DNA of 64,000 nt. It comes from Circinella minor (Eukaryota > Mucoromycota > Mucoromycetes > Mucorales > Lichtheimiaceae). Made by a program: the position numbers and the translations under genes. Under the pieces are notes generated by a model. The model did no database searches and was not told the DNA's origin. It saw nothing but the letters and a program-made list of their open reading frames with translations. The stretch's first letter is position 1. Each line of letters begins with the position of its first letter. Positions 35,835-48,900 of this stretch are shown in pieces. The stretch spans positions 1 to 64,000 of the forward strand of contig JAEPRB010000215.1 of the NCBI GenBank assembly GCA_016758965.1. The letters are read 5' to 3'.

Positions 35835-38800
35835 ATGTATTGGCTTAATGGTGTTGCAAGTCAACTGTCGCTAGCCAATGCATTGCGCGGCAACAAAGAT
35901 AATCAAAGCCAAGATGCAGATAAACATTTTCGTCAACCATTAGATATTGTTAGTGTAGAACCATCACCGCACGCGTCACTTTTTGTTAGTTGCACTTCCA
36001 CTGCTGTTTATTTATGGTCCGTAAAGGTAAAATTGCTTTCATTTACAAATAAGACACATCGAATATGGTTTTCAGCCCATCGCACGTATATATCACACAC
36101 ACTATTGCTATCCTTGTCAAAAAGAATCTCTCTCTCTCTTTTTTTTTGTATATTAATATATAAAGTATTATGTGTTTAAATTCTTCATATTCTTAGCCAA
36201 CGGTTGTATTATCATTTGTCGAAAGATCAGAAAAGCATATTAATGAATTCGGTGCTAATAAACATATCATGTGGAAACCGGATGCAACAGCTATTGTGAT
36301 CCTGGTACGTTTTAGCTATTAATTTGGATTGATTGGATTAATTGATTGATTGGTTGATAATAATAGGAATAGTACTAATGCTAAGGAAATCAAATTATAA
36401 TTGATTATTTTCAGACTACCAAAAACTATCTTTTACTTTATGCTATTCTCAACTTTGATCAGCGATCGTTTGAATTTAACTTTCCGCATTCTCATCATGC
36501 TGTCGTTACAGGGCCAGGTGAAGGAGGTGGACCAAGAACAATGTTATTAAAGTTTCGATTAGCTATCCGGGTGGATGCTGGTATAGAATGGTAAGAAATA
36601 AGAATGAAATTTATGCAAGTAATAATGAATCACAAAAAAAAGAGGAGAAAGATAATTAATTATAATGATAATAGTGGTACATCATCTGATGATACACTTA
36701 TTATTGCTACACAAAAACCTGCAGCTATTCAATGTATTTCTTGGAATCCACATGAAGTTAATTCAACACAAACTGCTGTACAAAGTAAACTTGGTATATT
36801 TGTTAATTCATCAGGTAAAGAAAAAAAAAGATCCTTATATATATAGAGCGGAAGGGAGGAGAGGAGAAGATGATCAAAAGAAGCAACTTTTTTTTTGTTT
36901 GTTTTTAATCTTTATATTTTTTTTATAGAAAAGGTCATATCGGCCAATTATGATAAGGCAATGAATGTATCGGTTTGGATTACGGATGTAGGAAGAGTTT
37001 ATTTTATTCAAAATGCTGGTTCTTCAACACCTAGACAGCGACGAAGAAGTAGTAGTAGACGAGTAAGTTTACCTTAATCATTTCTATATGTATAAATATA
37101 TGTAATAGTAGATATGAATAATTTATATAACTTAACAATAGTCAATTAACATGAACATACATATATACATTATTTAGTTAAGTTCTCCTTCAGCAGCTTC
37201 GGCAGGAATGTCACCTACGATCCCAAGTTATAAAGAAATGATTACATGGACAGGTAGTTGTTTCCATGGTGAAGAAGGATTATTGGATGTCGGTAAACAA
37301 GCAACTTCTGTTGCTGTGAATGGTAAATTTTCACTTATTGCTGTTGGAACAAAAAGGTTAGTAGTTTTATCTGTATATATGATTTTATTGTGTGTGACGG
37401 GGAACAATTTGAGAAACTTTATATTCAAGATAATACTGTTATTATTATTATTATATTTAGTGGAAAAGTATACGTTTATTCAGCCAATAACTATATTTCT
37501 GCACCGACTCTTTCACATGAATTTATACGACAAACGAATGGTCCAGCTGATCTACGATCCAAAATAAATGCAACACAAAGTAGTATAAAATCACTCGCAT
37601 GGACTTCAGATGGATATGCATTAGCCGTTGGTTTTGAAAGTAAAGGAATCGCTATATGGAGTGTTTATGGTCATCTTTTATCATCCATTAGTGATATAGA
37701 CGATATATTCTTTAGTCAAGATGACGGCGGAGAGTAAGCACATATTTTTTTTCTATATCGGATGAATTTATTGAGATGAGAGGTAAAGAGCAAAAAGCAA
37801 AAAGATTATTAATAATGGTTTCAATAATATTAGACCTCACCTTCCACAAGATAAATATATTAAAGGTGTCAGCTCATTGGTACGATTTTAAATACGCTGG
37901 AAACAGACAAAAAAATTGCCATTTATTATTATCACATTATAACTTACAAACTTCATGTAATGCTGTCATTTGTATAATAGTTTTGGGGACCTGGTAATCA
38001 TAATTTATTTATTCTAAGTGCACCCGAACTTAAAGAAAAAGATGATGATTACTTTGCTATTGAAAGTGAAAGAGCAAGTTTATTTACATTACCATTTGCA
38101 AAATCGGCTATTACCAATTTTCATAATGCTGTAAGTGTTATCATCAATGTTTTTTTTGGTGGTGAAATATGGATTACAGTAGTATGATAGTAATTATATA
38201 TGTAAACTTTGGAATAACAAAATATTTAGGATAATGCAAGGCGAGGATTATTACAAATGGATGATAGAATACTGCTTTATAATTATGGTGGAGATTATCA
38301 AGAAAATAATACAACAACAATTGATCCAGATGCGGTTTTATGGACACAAGTGTTGGTGAGATTAGCAATAAGAGAAAAAGGAGAAGAGAGAAAAAAAGGT
38401 AGAAAAAAATCGGGGAGTCCACAGCAAATAATACTAATATGTCATTAATGGATATACTTGTTTTAAGTATCCACCTATGTATATTACAGATCACTGGCCA
38501 ATTCGAGTAAGTAGCGTGACGGAACCAAAAAAGAGAAAACAATTAAGTTGGGAACGGGCAGAGAAAAAAAGGGGAAAAGATCAACGTCGTTCAAGTCTAA
38601 ATATGTATGTGGCTAACTTGCATGAAAAATAAAATATAGTATTCATCAATCAGTTCAGATGGAAGATTTGTTGCTGTTGCAGGACGCAGGGGATTAGCGC
38701 ACTACAATACATTTTCTAATCGTTGGAAAATGTTTGGAAATCAACAACAAGAACAGGGTTTTCTTGTTCGTGGTGGTATGGCTTGGTATAAGAATATATT

Positions 38801-41342
38801 GATTGCCGCTTGTGAAGTATTAAATGCCCCAGTTGCTGGAAAACTTTATGAGGTATATATATGTATCATGATGAGTGATAATAATGAATGTACTCATGCT
38901 TAGATATTTACATTTTCATATTTACATTTTTATATGTATCTAGTTACGACTATATTCGCGAGACAATAACCTCGACAATGCACATATTTTATATACAGAA
39001 ACTTTACAACATACCCCACTCTACATCAATATATGTGGAAGTTATTTATTAGTATATACGTCTGATAATGTTTTGAATATTTATAATATTATAACACGAT
39101 CTGAAAGTATAAATGCAGCCAACGCAGCTATTATGAATGGGAATGGAAATGTGAATGTAGCTCGTTTGGAACGAGTACGAAGGGTTGCCTTTGGCAACGT
39201 GGTTGCCAGGGTAACGCGAGTACGTGGTATTAGTTTATTTGGAAGTCATACAGGAGGTAAAAAAGTTCTATGGCTCGAAAAAAAATCTATATTTATACAT
39301 CTTTAATAATAACATCTGCGCTTGTAATTAATTTAGATCAAATGAATTCGTTGGGTGACGTTATTTCTGCAAATATTATTATTCTTGTGGACGGAAAATT
39401 AATTATGCTTTGTCCTCGTGTACCTGTATGTCAAAAATTGTATTAAGAAAAAAAAAAGAAAAAGGAAAACAGAAAGAGAATGTACAATTAACATCAACAT
39501 ATTCCCCCCTCTAGGATGATGATGATGACTCCGATTTGACAGGACAAGCTAGTTCACAATCACAGTACGATTTACATGTCTTATCAGATAAAGTAGAGTA
39601 TTATTGGATTGGACGAAAAAGTGTAGCGAATCTTTTGACATCACTTTGGATTGTGGATGGTAAAGGTGTCAAAGTATTTGCAAACCTTTTAAGAAGTGAT
39701 GATTATGGGTTTAATACATTCAGTAATGATCCATTTGAAAGTGAGCCATCTACACCTACAACACCAGGTTATTTAGCAGCTAGAGCCAATATTGGTCGAC
39801 CTTATTCACTAGGTTTTCATATTGGGCCAGAACCTTTATCACCCTCCATGTCAGTTGTAGAAATGGATGGATATTCACGTTGGCGAATTCCAAGCATTCG
39901 ACAATTGGATGAAGGAACAATACATATACCATTAGATTTTTATCCTCATTGTAAGTATCCTATGATTAATTTTTTTAAAAAAACTTGTTGATGTATGGGA
40001 AAGGAGAAAAAGTTATATTAATATATATATACGTGTGTGTTTCAAAACAAAACTACCAGCTGTACTTCTAGAAAAAGGTGTTGTCATTGGTATTGAACAA
40101 GGGATGGTGTTCAAAGAGTCATTAGGGTTTATGATTTACAAAATGAGTAGTAAGGTACTGTATAAAAAATAAGTTTCATTGATTCTTTTCTACACATACA
40201 CATACACACACATGTATATATATATATTTACCAAAAAAGAACTGGTTACTACTATTATTTAGACACATTTATTTATTCACCACATATTACAACATTTGTT
40301 ACGCCAAGGTTTTGAAGAAGATGCAGTTGTGTTTGGTCGTGCTTATGAACGATTGATCTATTTTGGACATTCACTCGAAATTTTACTTCATACTGTTCTG
40401 GAAGAAGAAACGGAAAATCGGCCACATCAAGGTATGAATATACTTAGATTAATATTATTTTTAAATAAGATTTTTTTTCTTGTTTTTACGTGCATAATAC
40501 TGCATATTTGATACGTATCAATCTATCATGTAATAGCTTATATATTAATAACATATTACAATAACACCGAAATTTGTATATAATAGATCCAATATTACCG
40601 TTGGTGATTAAGTATTTGGATCAATTCCCTCATGCATTAGATGTTATTGTGAGTTGCGCAAGAAAAACAGAAGTAGCATTATGGGATCATTTATTTTCTG
40701 TCGTGGGTGAACCAAAAGATTTATTTGAGGTAACAAGAATGATCTACTTTTGAAACGACCGTTTAATGCATAAAGAAAATTGAAGAAAAAAAAAACTCTA
40801 CTCACATCACCATATCTTTTTTCTGTTCTTGCAGTTATGTTTATCTGATGGTCGACTACGTACTGCAACCTCATATTTGATTATCCTTCAAACAATGCAG
40901 CCTTTAGCTGTTGGTGGCAAAGTAAATAATCCTTCTCCCCCACTTTTTTCAAGGCTAAAATAACATTTCTGCATATATCAAAATTCAACAGAGCATTAAT
41001 TGCATATATGTTTATTTATTTATATTGCTATATAGGATACAATACGTCTTTTACAAAAAGCAATGGATGTAGAAGATTTTGAATTATGTAAAGAACTTGT
41101 TCGATTTCTTAGTTCCATTGATAGTAAGTAAAGAAATAAAAATAAAAACGGGGTATGCTGATGATTTTAAAACGATCCAATAACATTAAAAAAAAAATTA
41201 AGATTCAGGCAAAACCTTGCAAGAAGCATTAGAAGTGATTAAAAATCGTATGGATCCTAATAATCCAATGTCACCAAATACTGAGGATGCACAAGTAGAC
41301 AAGGTGGTGCAAAGTATGCAAGGATTAACCACTGGTACTTAA
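35835..41342 (+). CDS. RIC1: RIC1, Golgi Rab6/Ypt6 exchange-factor subunit
   Basis: Twenty-one exons: 35835-36026, 36197-36304, 36415-36590, 36675-36814, 36929-37062, 37178-37356, 37461-37733, 37834-37879, 37981-38130, 38230-38355, 38468-38506, 38640-38852, 38944-39256, 39337-39425, 39515-39950, 40060-40154, 40263-40431, 40587-40729, 40835-40921, 41036-41123, 41203-41342. Phases close to 1111 aa. The N terminus MYWLNGVASQL and the WD40/beta-propeller part (SLAWTSDGYALAVGF, YIKGVSSLFWGPG, MYITDHWPIR) are characteristic of RIC1. The C-terminal RIC1 domain contains HHILQHLLRQGFEEDA, LEILLHTVLEEE and SVVGEPKDLFELC. With Rgp1 it forms the guanine-nucleotide exchange factor for Ypt6/Rab6 on Golgi membranes. 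A 46-nt exon (37834-37879) is easily missed and restores PHLPQDKYIKGVSSL. Length is near yeast Ric1. Confidence 0.93.
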
Positions 41343-42042
41343 TTATGATTGATTGTTTTATATTTATAAATAAATTATTATATATAAAGGATAACAACAA
41401 ACAACAACAAATCCCCCAATATAATATATATTGACAACGCACTTACCATCCAACTAATAATAATAATAATAAACCAATGGAAAAAGCAACGATAATATAC
41501 TGAACAAAGGCAGATGACATGATCATCTTTTTCAATTGTGGAAGTACCAAAGATAGTAAATTGGAACCTTCTGGTATCTGCATCTGTATCTGTATTGGGT
41601 CTGTGTTGTACGATTTATATAGTTTATGATATAGTGAGAGCAAGCATAAAAAGATAGTGATGATGACGACGATGTGGGCCACTCCTGTTCACTGTTCTGC
41701 ACACATGACGACCGGGGGTAAAAGGCAATGTACATATCAAAACTGCAGAATATGAGAACGCCCATCCCATTCATTCTGTCTTGTTTTTTAGAGTGATCAA
41801 AATCTGTGCTTTAAAAAATTACTAGCACATTTAATAAATAATATCTTGTTGAATCTTCTCGTTTTCTTTCCCCCCCTTTTCTCTCTCTTTTTCTGTCTCT
41901 CCTATATTTAAGCATTATTTTATTATTATCCCTTCCTTTTCTTTCTTTTTCTTTTTGTACTTGCTTTGATTTACTTCGTTTTCCATCCTTTCTTTCTTTT
42001 TTTAATAGTAGCAGTAGTAATAATTATATCATAATAACAATA
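41343..42042. promoter_or_regulatory. RIC1 3' flank and MNR2 5' flank
   Basis: 700 bp. Apart from the possible minus-strand microprotein frame it holds a strong pyrimidine tract (41865-42003), typical of the leader of the following gene, and AATAATAA-type leader directly before the ATG at 42043. Confidence 0.45.
41443..41583 (-). CDS. Possible tail-anchored microprotein
   Basis: An ATG-started frame of 46 codons: MQIPEGSNLL, then LVLPQLKKMIMSS, then a single hydrophobic helix (FVQYIIVAFSIGLLLLLLVGW) up to the stop. The upstream frame is open but has no ATG. A consensus donor (GTAAGT) overlaps the last Trp codon, so a further exon is possible; splicing to an acceptor inside the RIC1 3' end would change only the last residues. 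Single-helix microproteins are common but also arise by chance, so support is weak. Confidence 0.3.
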   Translation of the reverse strand: MQIPEGSNLLSLVLPQLKKMIMSSAFVQYIIVAFSIGLLLLLLVGW

Positions 42043-44535
42043 ATGGCTAAACCAAAGAAGCGTAATAATAAGAATAGACCTATTACAGGTGCTACTACGA
42101 CTTCTTCAAGACTTTCACAGCAACATCCAACGCAATTTTCTTCTCGAATTGAATTGGATCAAGATTCTTCTTCCTCTCCATTTCAACCTCTCAACATGTT
42201 TTTTAATCGATCACGAAATCCTCGTTACGCAGCTATTCCCGAATTGAATGCACCACAAGTGAGTTTTATTTTTAAGTGTTTTTTATAACTTATGCCTTTT
42301 TGTTTTCTCTTGTGAAACAAAAAGGTTTTTTTTTTGAGGTTTTATATTTCTTTTTTTATTTGGTTGGCGCAGTACCTGATTAAAATGAGATAGGACAATC
42401 CGGTCCCTACTTATTTTACCAGACCAAATATGGGCGGCGAAGGAAGAGGACCACCATCAAGTGAAGGAGGATTTTACGATAATAATGTTCTCATCAATAT
42501 GACCGATAGCAATAATAACACCAACCATAATAGCGGTAGCAACCATTACGATGATGAAAATGGAACCAATTCATCTACATCAGGCACCAATACACTCAAT
42601 AACAATAGTAAAGCTAGTAGTACAACGCCATCACCATTACCACCTGGATTAAGTAATTTATATAATTCTGACGCAGATACTGCTGGATCAAGACAAGATT
42701 CAATTGAAGGAGATGTATGTTTTCCACCTGGTGATGATAAAGATGATCGCAATGGTATTGACTTTGATGCATTAGAAGAGTATATTCAAGAAGAACAGCG
42801 AAATCATCATAATGATTATCATCCACGACGACGACGACTTTCAAATATGGTATCAACAGATACAAGGAAGGTGGGTAGTTGGTATGGCGATCGACTTAAG
42901 GTAACATATGATTACAATTTTGATACATATATCCAAGGAAGGGGGTAGATCTATAATTGTTAATGGGAATAATAATGAACTGTATATGGGGGTGGGACGG
43001 GATATATATATAGCATACACAGGAAGATCCCGATGTTTATCGATTTACATATTATTCACCTTCCGAACCGTCCACTATCCATGCACGCTCATTTAGTGAA
43101 ATTCCTTCGAATGGAGATCAGCTGAGTACGATGATAAAAAAAGGGTGTTTTTGGATCGATGTTTTATGTCCTACTGATGCAGAAATGAAAGCACTAAGCA
43201 AGGTTCGTCTTTATTTATTTTTATGTGTTTAAATTAATTAATGGGACAAAACGAGAGATAATTCTATTAACCTTACATGTCATGTGTGTTACATGTAATG
43301 TGTGTAAAATAACTAATTTATGGTTTTTTTTTTTTTTTTACAGATTTTTCATATTCACCCATTGACTGCAGAAGATATTACTATGGAAGAACCAAGGGAG
43401 AAATGTGAAGTTTTCAAAAATTATTATTTCATATGTTTTCGTTCATTTGATCAAGATCAACATTCAATCAATTATCTTCAACCTATTGGCATGTATATGA
43501 TCATTCTTAAAGAAGGCGTTCTTACTGTAAGTTTTTTTCTCTCTCCCTACATAATTACTTATTTAAAAGCTCTCTCATTGACTCATGCTGCTATTATTTT
43601 AGTTTCATTTTCGAAATATGCCACATCCATATAGTGTTAGAAAGCGGATCAAGCAATTGAAGGATTACATCAACGTTACGCCAGGTAGGTATTGTGTTAC
43701 TCTTGAAAAAGAAACTCAGCCAAAAAACTATATAATTTTTGCCAAGAAAACTAAAATTTCCTTCTTTTTTTTGTGATAATAATAATAATAAATAGACTGG
43801 ATCTGTTATGCGGTTTTGGATGATATTACTGATTCATTCGCTCCATTGATAAGAATGATCGAGTTTGAAGTTGACTCAATTGATGAATTGGTGTTGATTC
43901 TCAAAGAATCCGAACAATCCGATATGTTACGGAGAATTGGATATTGCCGTAAGAGGATGATGGGATTATTACGGCTTTTAGTCAGTAAAGCTGATGTAAT
44001 TAAAACGATCATTAAACGTGGTGAAACCAAAGCTACAGATGGTAATCGACCTGCTTTATCAAGTGAAGTGGCACTTTATCTTGGTGATGTTCAAGGTAAA
44101 AATAAAAAATCAAAAGTCGTAAACCAAAAGAAAGAAATCTCTACATTTCAAAATCTTTTATTATTCTTACTATTGCGTACTGATAATGGATGGCCAATTA
44201 TGTTTATTTACAAAAAAATAGATCACATTATCACCATGTTACAATCTTTAAATCATTATGAAAAAATATCATCAAGATCTCATTCTAATTATCTTGCACA
44301 AATATCAATTGAGATGACACAAACAAATAATGAAATCAATGATGTTCTTTCCAAGTTAACAGCATTAGGAAGTGTGCTTATTCCTATGAACCTTGTTACT
44401 GGTCTCTGGGGTATGAACGTTATCGTTCCTGGACAATTCAGAGAAGATTTGACTTGGTTTTTTTGTATCATGTGCTCCATTCTTACATTTTGTGTATTAT
44501 CCACGCTTATGATGCGATATTACAAAATTATTTGA
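42043..44535 (+). CDS. MNR2: CorA-family Mg2+ transporter, MNR2 type
   Basis: Seven exons: 42043-42258, 42394-42900, 43023-43202, 43344-43526, 43603-43684, 43796-44095, 44222-44535; 593 aa. A long disordered N terminus starts with a Lys/Arg cluster (KPKKRNNKNR), as in fungal Mnr2/Alr proteins. The CorA cytoplasmic domain follows: FWIDVLCPTDAEM, IFHIHPLTAEDI, TFHFRNMPHP, DWICYAVLDDITD, LGDVQDHI. The pore signature GMNVIVPGQ is at about 553-561 between the two final helices. Exact GMN-VIVPGQ wording points to vacuolar Mnr2, which releases stored Mg2+ from the vacuole, rather than plasma-membrane Alr1. The intron 44096-44221 (126 nt) has no stop in frame. Exon 2 could alternatively end at 42870, removing 10 residues in frame. 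Confidence 0.92.
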
Positions 44536-45932
44536 TTTTACTTCTTTTCCCTCTCCTCTCCTCTGTTACTCGCTTGTTTTTTTTCACTATTATTATTGAC
44601 AACTGCAAAACGCAAAAAGAATACTACAAATAGCATCATCATCATCCACAGTCCGTCTTTCTCTTGACATGTTACTTAGAGACTTCATACTTTATTACAT
44701 ATAAAAATTCATCTACCTCCTTTTTCTTACCCCTTCTAGCATTTCATTTTTTCCCCTTCTTTTTTTTTTATTTTCTCACTTATACATATTATATATATAA
44801 TGTCTTTTGGGATTGCATTATTATTTTTCTTTATCTTAGTATATCACTATCTCTATTAGTAGTTATTATTTGCATGATAATTTTTTTTAATACAACGTGG
44901 TACAATATAATTCTTTTGCTTTTCAGATAATTTTATTGAAACGATTTTTTGGATTGTATAAAAATAAAAAGCGATTATATATTACTTTTGTCATTTTATA
45001 TACACCTTATAGTTATTTATCATCATATTTTGTTTTAGCAAGATTTTTACAATAGCTTTTTCTTTACTTTTTTTAGTCATCGCTAGGTACATAGAAACTT
45101 TATTGATTTGTTATGCAGTAACAAATGGTTTATTGTTATTATCAAGTATCGAGAATAAAGTTTTTACATATAAGTTAAAAATTGTTTTTATTCATATTCA
45201 GAAAATAATGCTCAATGGAAATGCTTTACTGAATATACTAGCAGCGCGAGTCAACAAGTAATACACAAATATTATGTTCTACAGCTTGTCTGCTATTTAT
45301 TGGTAATAATGATGGCTTTAAAATTTTATATTTGCTGTTACGTAGATACAAAAAAATATAAAATGTTTACAATAGTTAAGATATATTATAGTATAATATG
45401 TTGCTATGCGCATATGTAAAAAATGAAACGAGAAAACGTGAATTCAGCTACTGACTATATTCAAGTAACAATGGATATATTTAATTATAAAAACCAATAA
45501 ATATGTATTAGAACATCTTATATACACCGTATGTGGTTTAATAAATAAATCAATGCAATCTAAGGTTAATTAATTACAGCAAGTAGCGACAGAAAACTTG
45601 TTTGGATCCAAGCAAATCGGCAAACAAGCTGAGTTCCTTTTTTTTTCAAGTCAAGAATTCATTTGGTCGCTGGGTAGAGTAAGAGTAAAGTCACTCCACT
45701 ACACATACACTCACATACTTCTCACACACATACTTCTTTTTTCTTCTTCAGCGTTTTTTTTCTTTTCTCTCTCTCTCTCTCTCTCACTCTCACTCACTCT
45801 CTCTTTTTTTTTAAAAGAAAACAAAAAAAAACGTGTTTCTTAATATTTTTTTACTCCTTTTTCAATACAAACCCTTTTTTTAAACCTTGAAGATAATCAG
45901 TCGATCCGTCAATCTCCATCTTGTAGAAGAAA
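44536..45932. promoter_or_regulatory. Intergenic with CT microsatellite before NOT4
   Basis: AT-rich 3' flank of MNR2 followed by the 5' flank of NOT4. A (CT)n/CTCA tract at about 45764-45803 and long T runs lie within 170 bp of the NOT4 start, typical of pyrimidine-rich fungal promoters or leaders. No gene is supported. Confidence 0.5.
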
Positions 45933-48900
45933 ATGGTTTCGGACGACGAAGATTTGGATTGTCCTCTTTGTATGGAGGAGTTCGACATTGCTGATCGCAA
46001 TTTTCGTCCCTGCCCTTGTGGTTATCAGGTATAATTTCAATAACAGTGTCAATTTTAAATATACAAATAAACTAGTATCAGCAGCACTAAATGAAGTTTA
46101 CAATGTTTATATAAAAAATAGATTTGTCGGTTTTGTTGGCATCACATTAAATCCAATCTGAATGGACGTTGCCCTGCCTGTAGACGTCAATATAGTGATC
46201 AAATTGTTCAGTTTATTCCTGTTAGTGCTGATGAGATTGTTCGACTTAAAAAGGAAAAAAAGGAAAAGGAACGACAACATAAAGATATGAAGGACTCCAA
46301 TCGTCGTCATTTATCCAATGTCAGAGTTGTGCAAAAGAATCTTGTCTATGTACTTGGCCTGAGCTCAAAATATGCTAGTATGGAGGTATGTGTATGACGA
46401 ATTCATTTTATTTTTATGATTCGATTTATTATTTGTTGCTTTCATTTTTTTCTTTTTCTACGAAAAAAACAAAATAAAAGCTCGCTTTCCTTCTCCTTTT
46501 TATTACTATTTGTTATTTACTATTTTATCTTTTGAATCAACCTTTTATTTATTTTGATTAATAAGTAATATCTTTTTATGTTATATCATATAACTAATCT
46601 GTTTATTTTTAATTTAGCATGAATTCTTTAAAAAGTATGGAAAAATAGCCAAACTTGTCGTTTCTAAACGATCTACTACCCAGCAGTCTGGTAATCAATC
46701 GTCTGTAGGAATTTATGTTACATATTGTCGTAAAGAAGATGCTGCCGACGCAATTGAAGGTATTAATGGCTCTACTTGTGAAGGTCGTTCTTTGAGGTAT
46801 GTATATATATTAACAATAATAACAAATGGAGAAAATAAAGTAAACAGTCAAAAAAGTTTTCGTGTTGGATGGGTGAATTGTAAAAACTTATACATTTATC
46901 TTTATTTTTATAATTGACAAGAGCATCGTACGGCACTACGAAATACTGTACTTATTATTTACGACATATGTCATGTCCGAATCCAAATTGTATGTACTTG
47001 CATGAGCCTGGGGAGGATGTTGATAGTTACACCAAGGATAATTTAAATATTGGGTAAGCTTTATATTCATAAAGAGATTATATGTGTATTTTTGCGTGTG
47101 TATGTACGCAGTAATGTTTACCGTCTCTTTTATTATTATTAGTAAACACCCAAGTGGATCAGGAAATCAAACATATCCAAATAAACGACTGACACCAACA
47201 TGTTCGATATCGACTACCACTGCAAATACAGCTGCAGGCTCGTCTACATCTGCTTCTGCTGCACCACCTCCTGCTACTGCAACATCGACAACGCAGGTGC
47301 CTACAAAGCCATTAGCACGACCATCCGCATCAAATGACGCGTTACCAGCGGAGCCTCCACGCAAAAGCGCGTGGGCACCTATACCAAAAGTCGCTCCACC
47401 ACCACCTCCTCCACCTGTCGTTCCAGAGCCCGTTGTTGAAACTCCCGAACCTGAGCCTGAACCTGAACCCGAAATTCAACCTAAGGTCGAACCCGAACTC
47501 AAGTTTGAACCAGTTGTACCAAAGAAACAGAAACAACAGCAACGGGAACGTGAGCGGGAGCGGGAGCAATCATCGCCTTCACCTCCATCACAGCGACAAG
47601 AATCGAGGGATATACAACAGCCCAAACCTTCTACTTCCGGATCTGTATCTGAAATACAGCAACAACAACAAACAAAGGGTAAAAATGTATTGGAAAAGGC
47701 TAGTAAACCTATTGCAATCGAAAAGAAACCTGCCCTTCCAGCAACTGCATCGTGGGGTAAGGGAACGAATAATTTATCATCGAGTCATGAAAGTGCAGCA
47801 ACGCCTATCAATTTTGGTCCCTCATTGTCGGACGCATTGACAGCTGCTCAAAAACCAAAACATTCCCCATCAATTCCACGAAAGAAGGAAAAGAAATTGA
47901 AATCCAAGATGATTCGATTGGAAGATTTCGAGGAAGGTTTACGTTCAACGAGCGGAAAAGCAAACAAAAAGCAACAACAAAAAGAGACAACAGCAGTTTC
48001 TTCACGTCCAGCTGAAAGTGCTTTATCTGCACAAATTAAACAACAAGAGTCACCATGGAAACCTATTCAGATACCAGCACAAGGTGTCAAGCCTATTTTA
48101 GAACCTACACAACAATCAGAACATGAAGAGTTACCTGGAACTGCTACAGCAGCACCATCTACTCAACCTGAAACAACTATTAAGGAAAAGGAAAAGACTC
48201 CTTCTCCTATTGTGGAGAATATGGTTATAGAAGAGCATCAAGTCGAAACACGTGTTGAACAAAAACCCCAAGCAGCAGAATCGAAGGGACCAATTAGGAC
48301 TGAAACGAATGAGGAAGATGTTACAGCTATATCGGAGGGAGAGGTGGATGTACAAAAACAAATGAATCATTATGAAGATATACAAATACCATCAGGAAGA
48401 CCAGAGGATGTAGATGAGGATAATAAGCGACGTGATTCATCTGCTGATGCTATCATTCCAGTTGAAGATAAAACTGCAGCATTAGATCAATATAAATTTT
48501 CACCTGATACTGTTGACCAACCCTCTTTTGCGAATTATATCCTTGGGAGTGTTATGTTGGATAATGATGATAGAACTAGTGAAGATGCTTTTGACATGGA
48601 AGGTGGCCTCTCTAGCTTAAAGGGCGATCTTGATTCAGAATATGATGCCATGGCGGCTGCGCAAGATGAGGAATTCCATCAGCAACAACGACTGAATGCT
48701 TTAGATGAACTTGAGCGATCAGAAAAAATACAGGAAGATGAACATCACCATCATAATCATGAATTCACATCACCTTTGCTTGCTATGGAACAATTCTCGG
48801 CTCTCATCAACCAAGAATTGGTACAAAATTCGCCTGAACGACCTTTGGATGAATTTGATCGTCGACCTATTGTACATCAACAGCAACAACAGCATCCACC

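Noticed and set aside
37981..38000. Joining RIC1 exon 37461-37733 directly to 37981
   Set aside because: It shifts the frame and reaches a stop; inserting the 46-nt exon 37834-37879 restores the conserved YIKGVSSL-FWGPG text.
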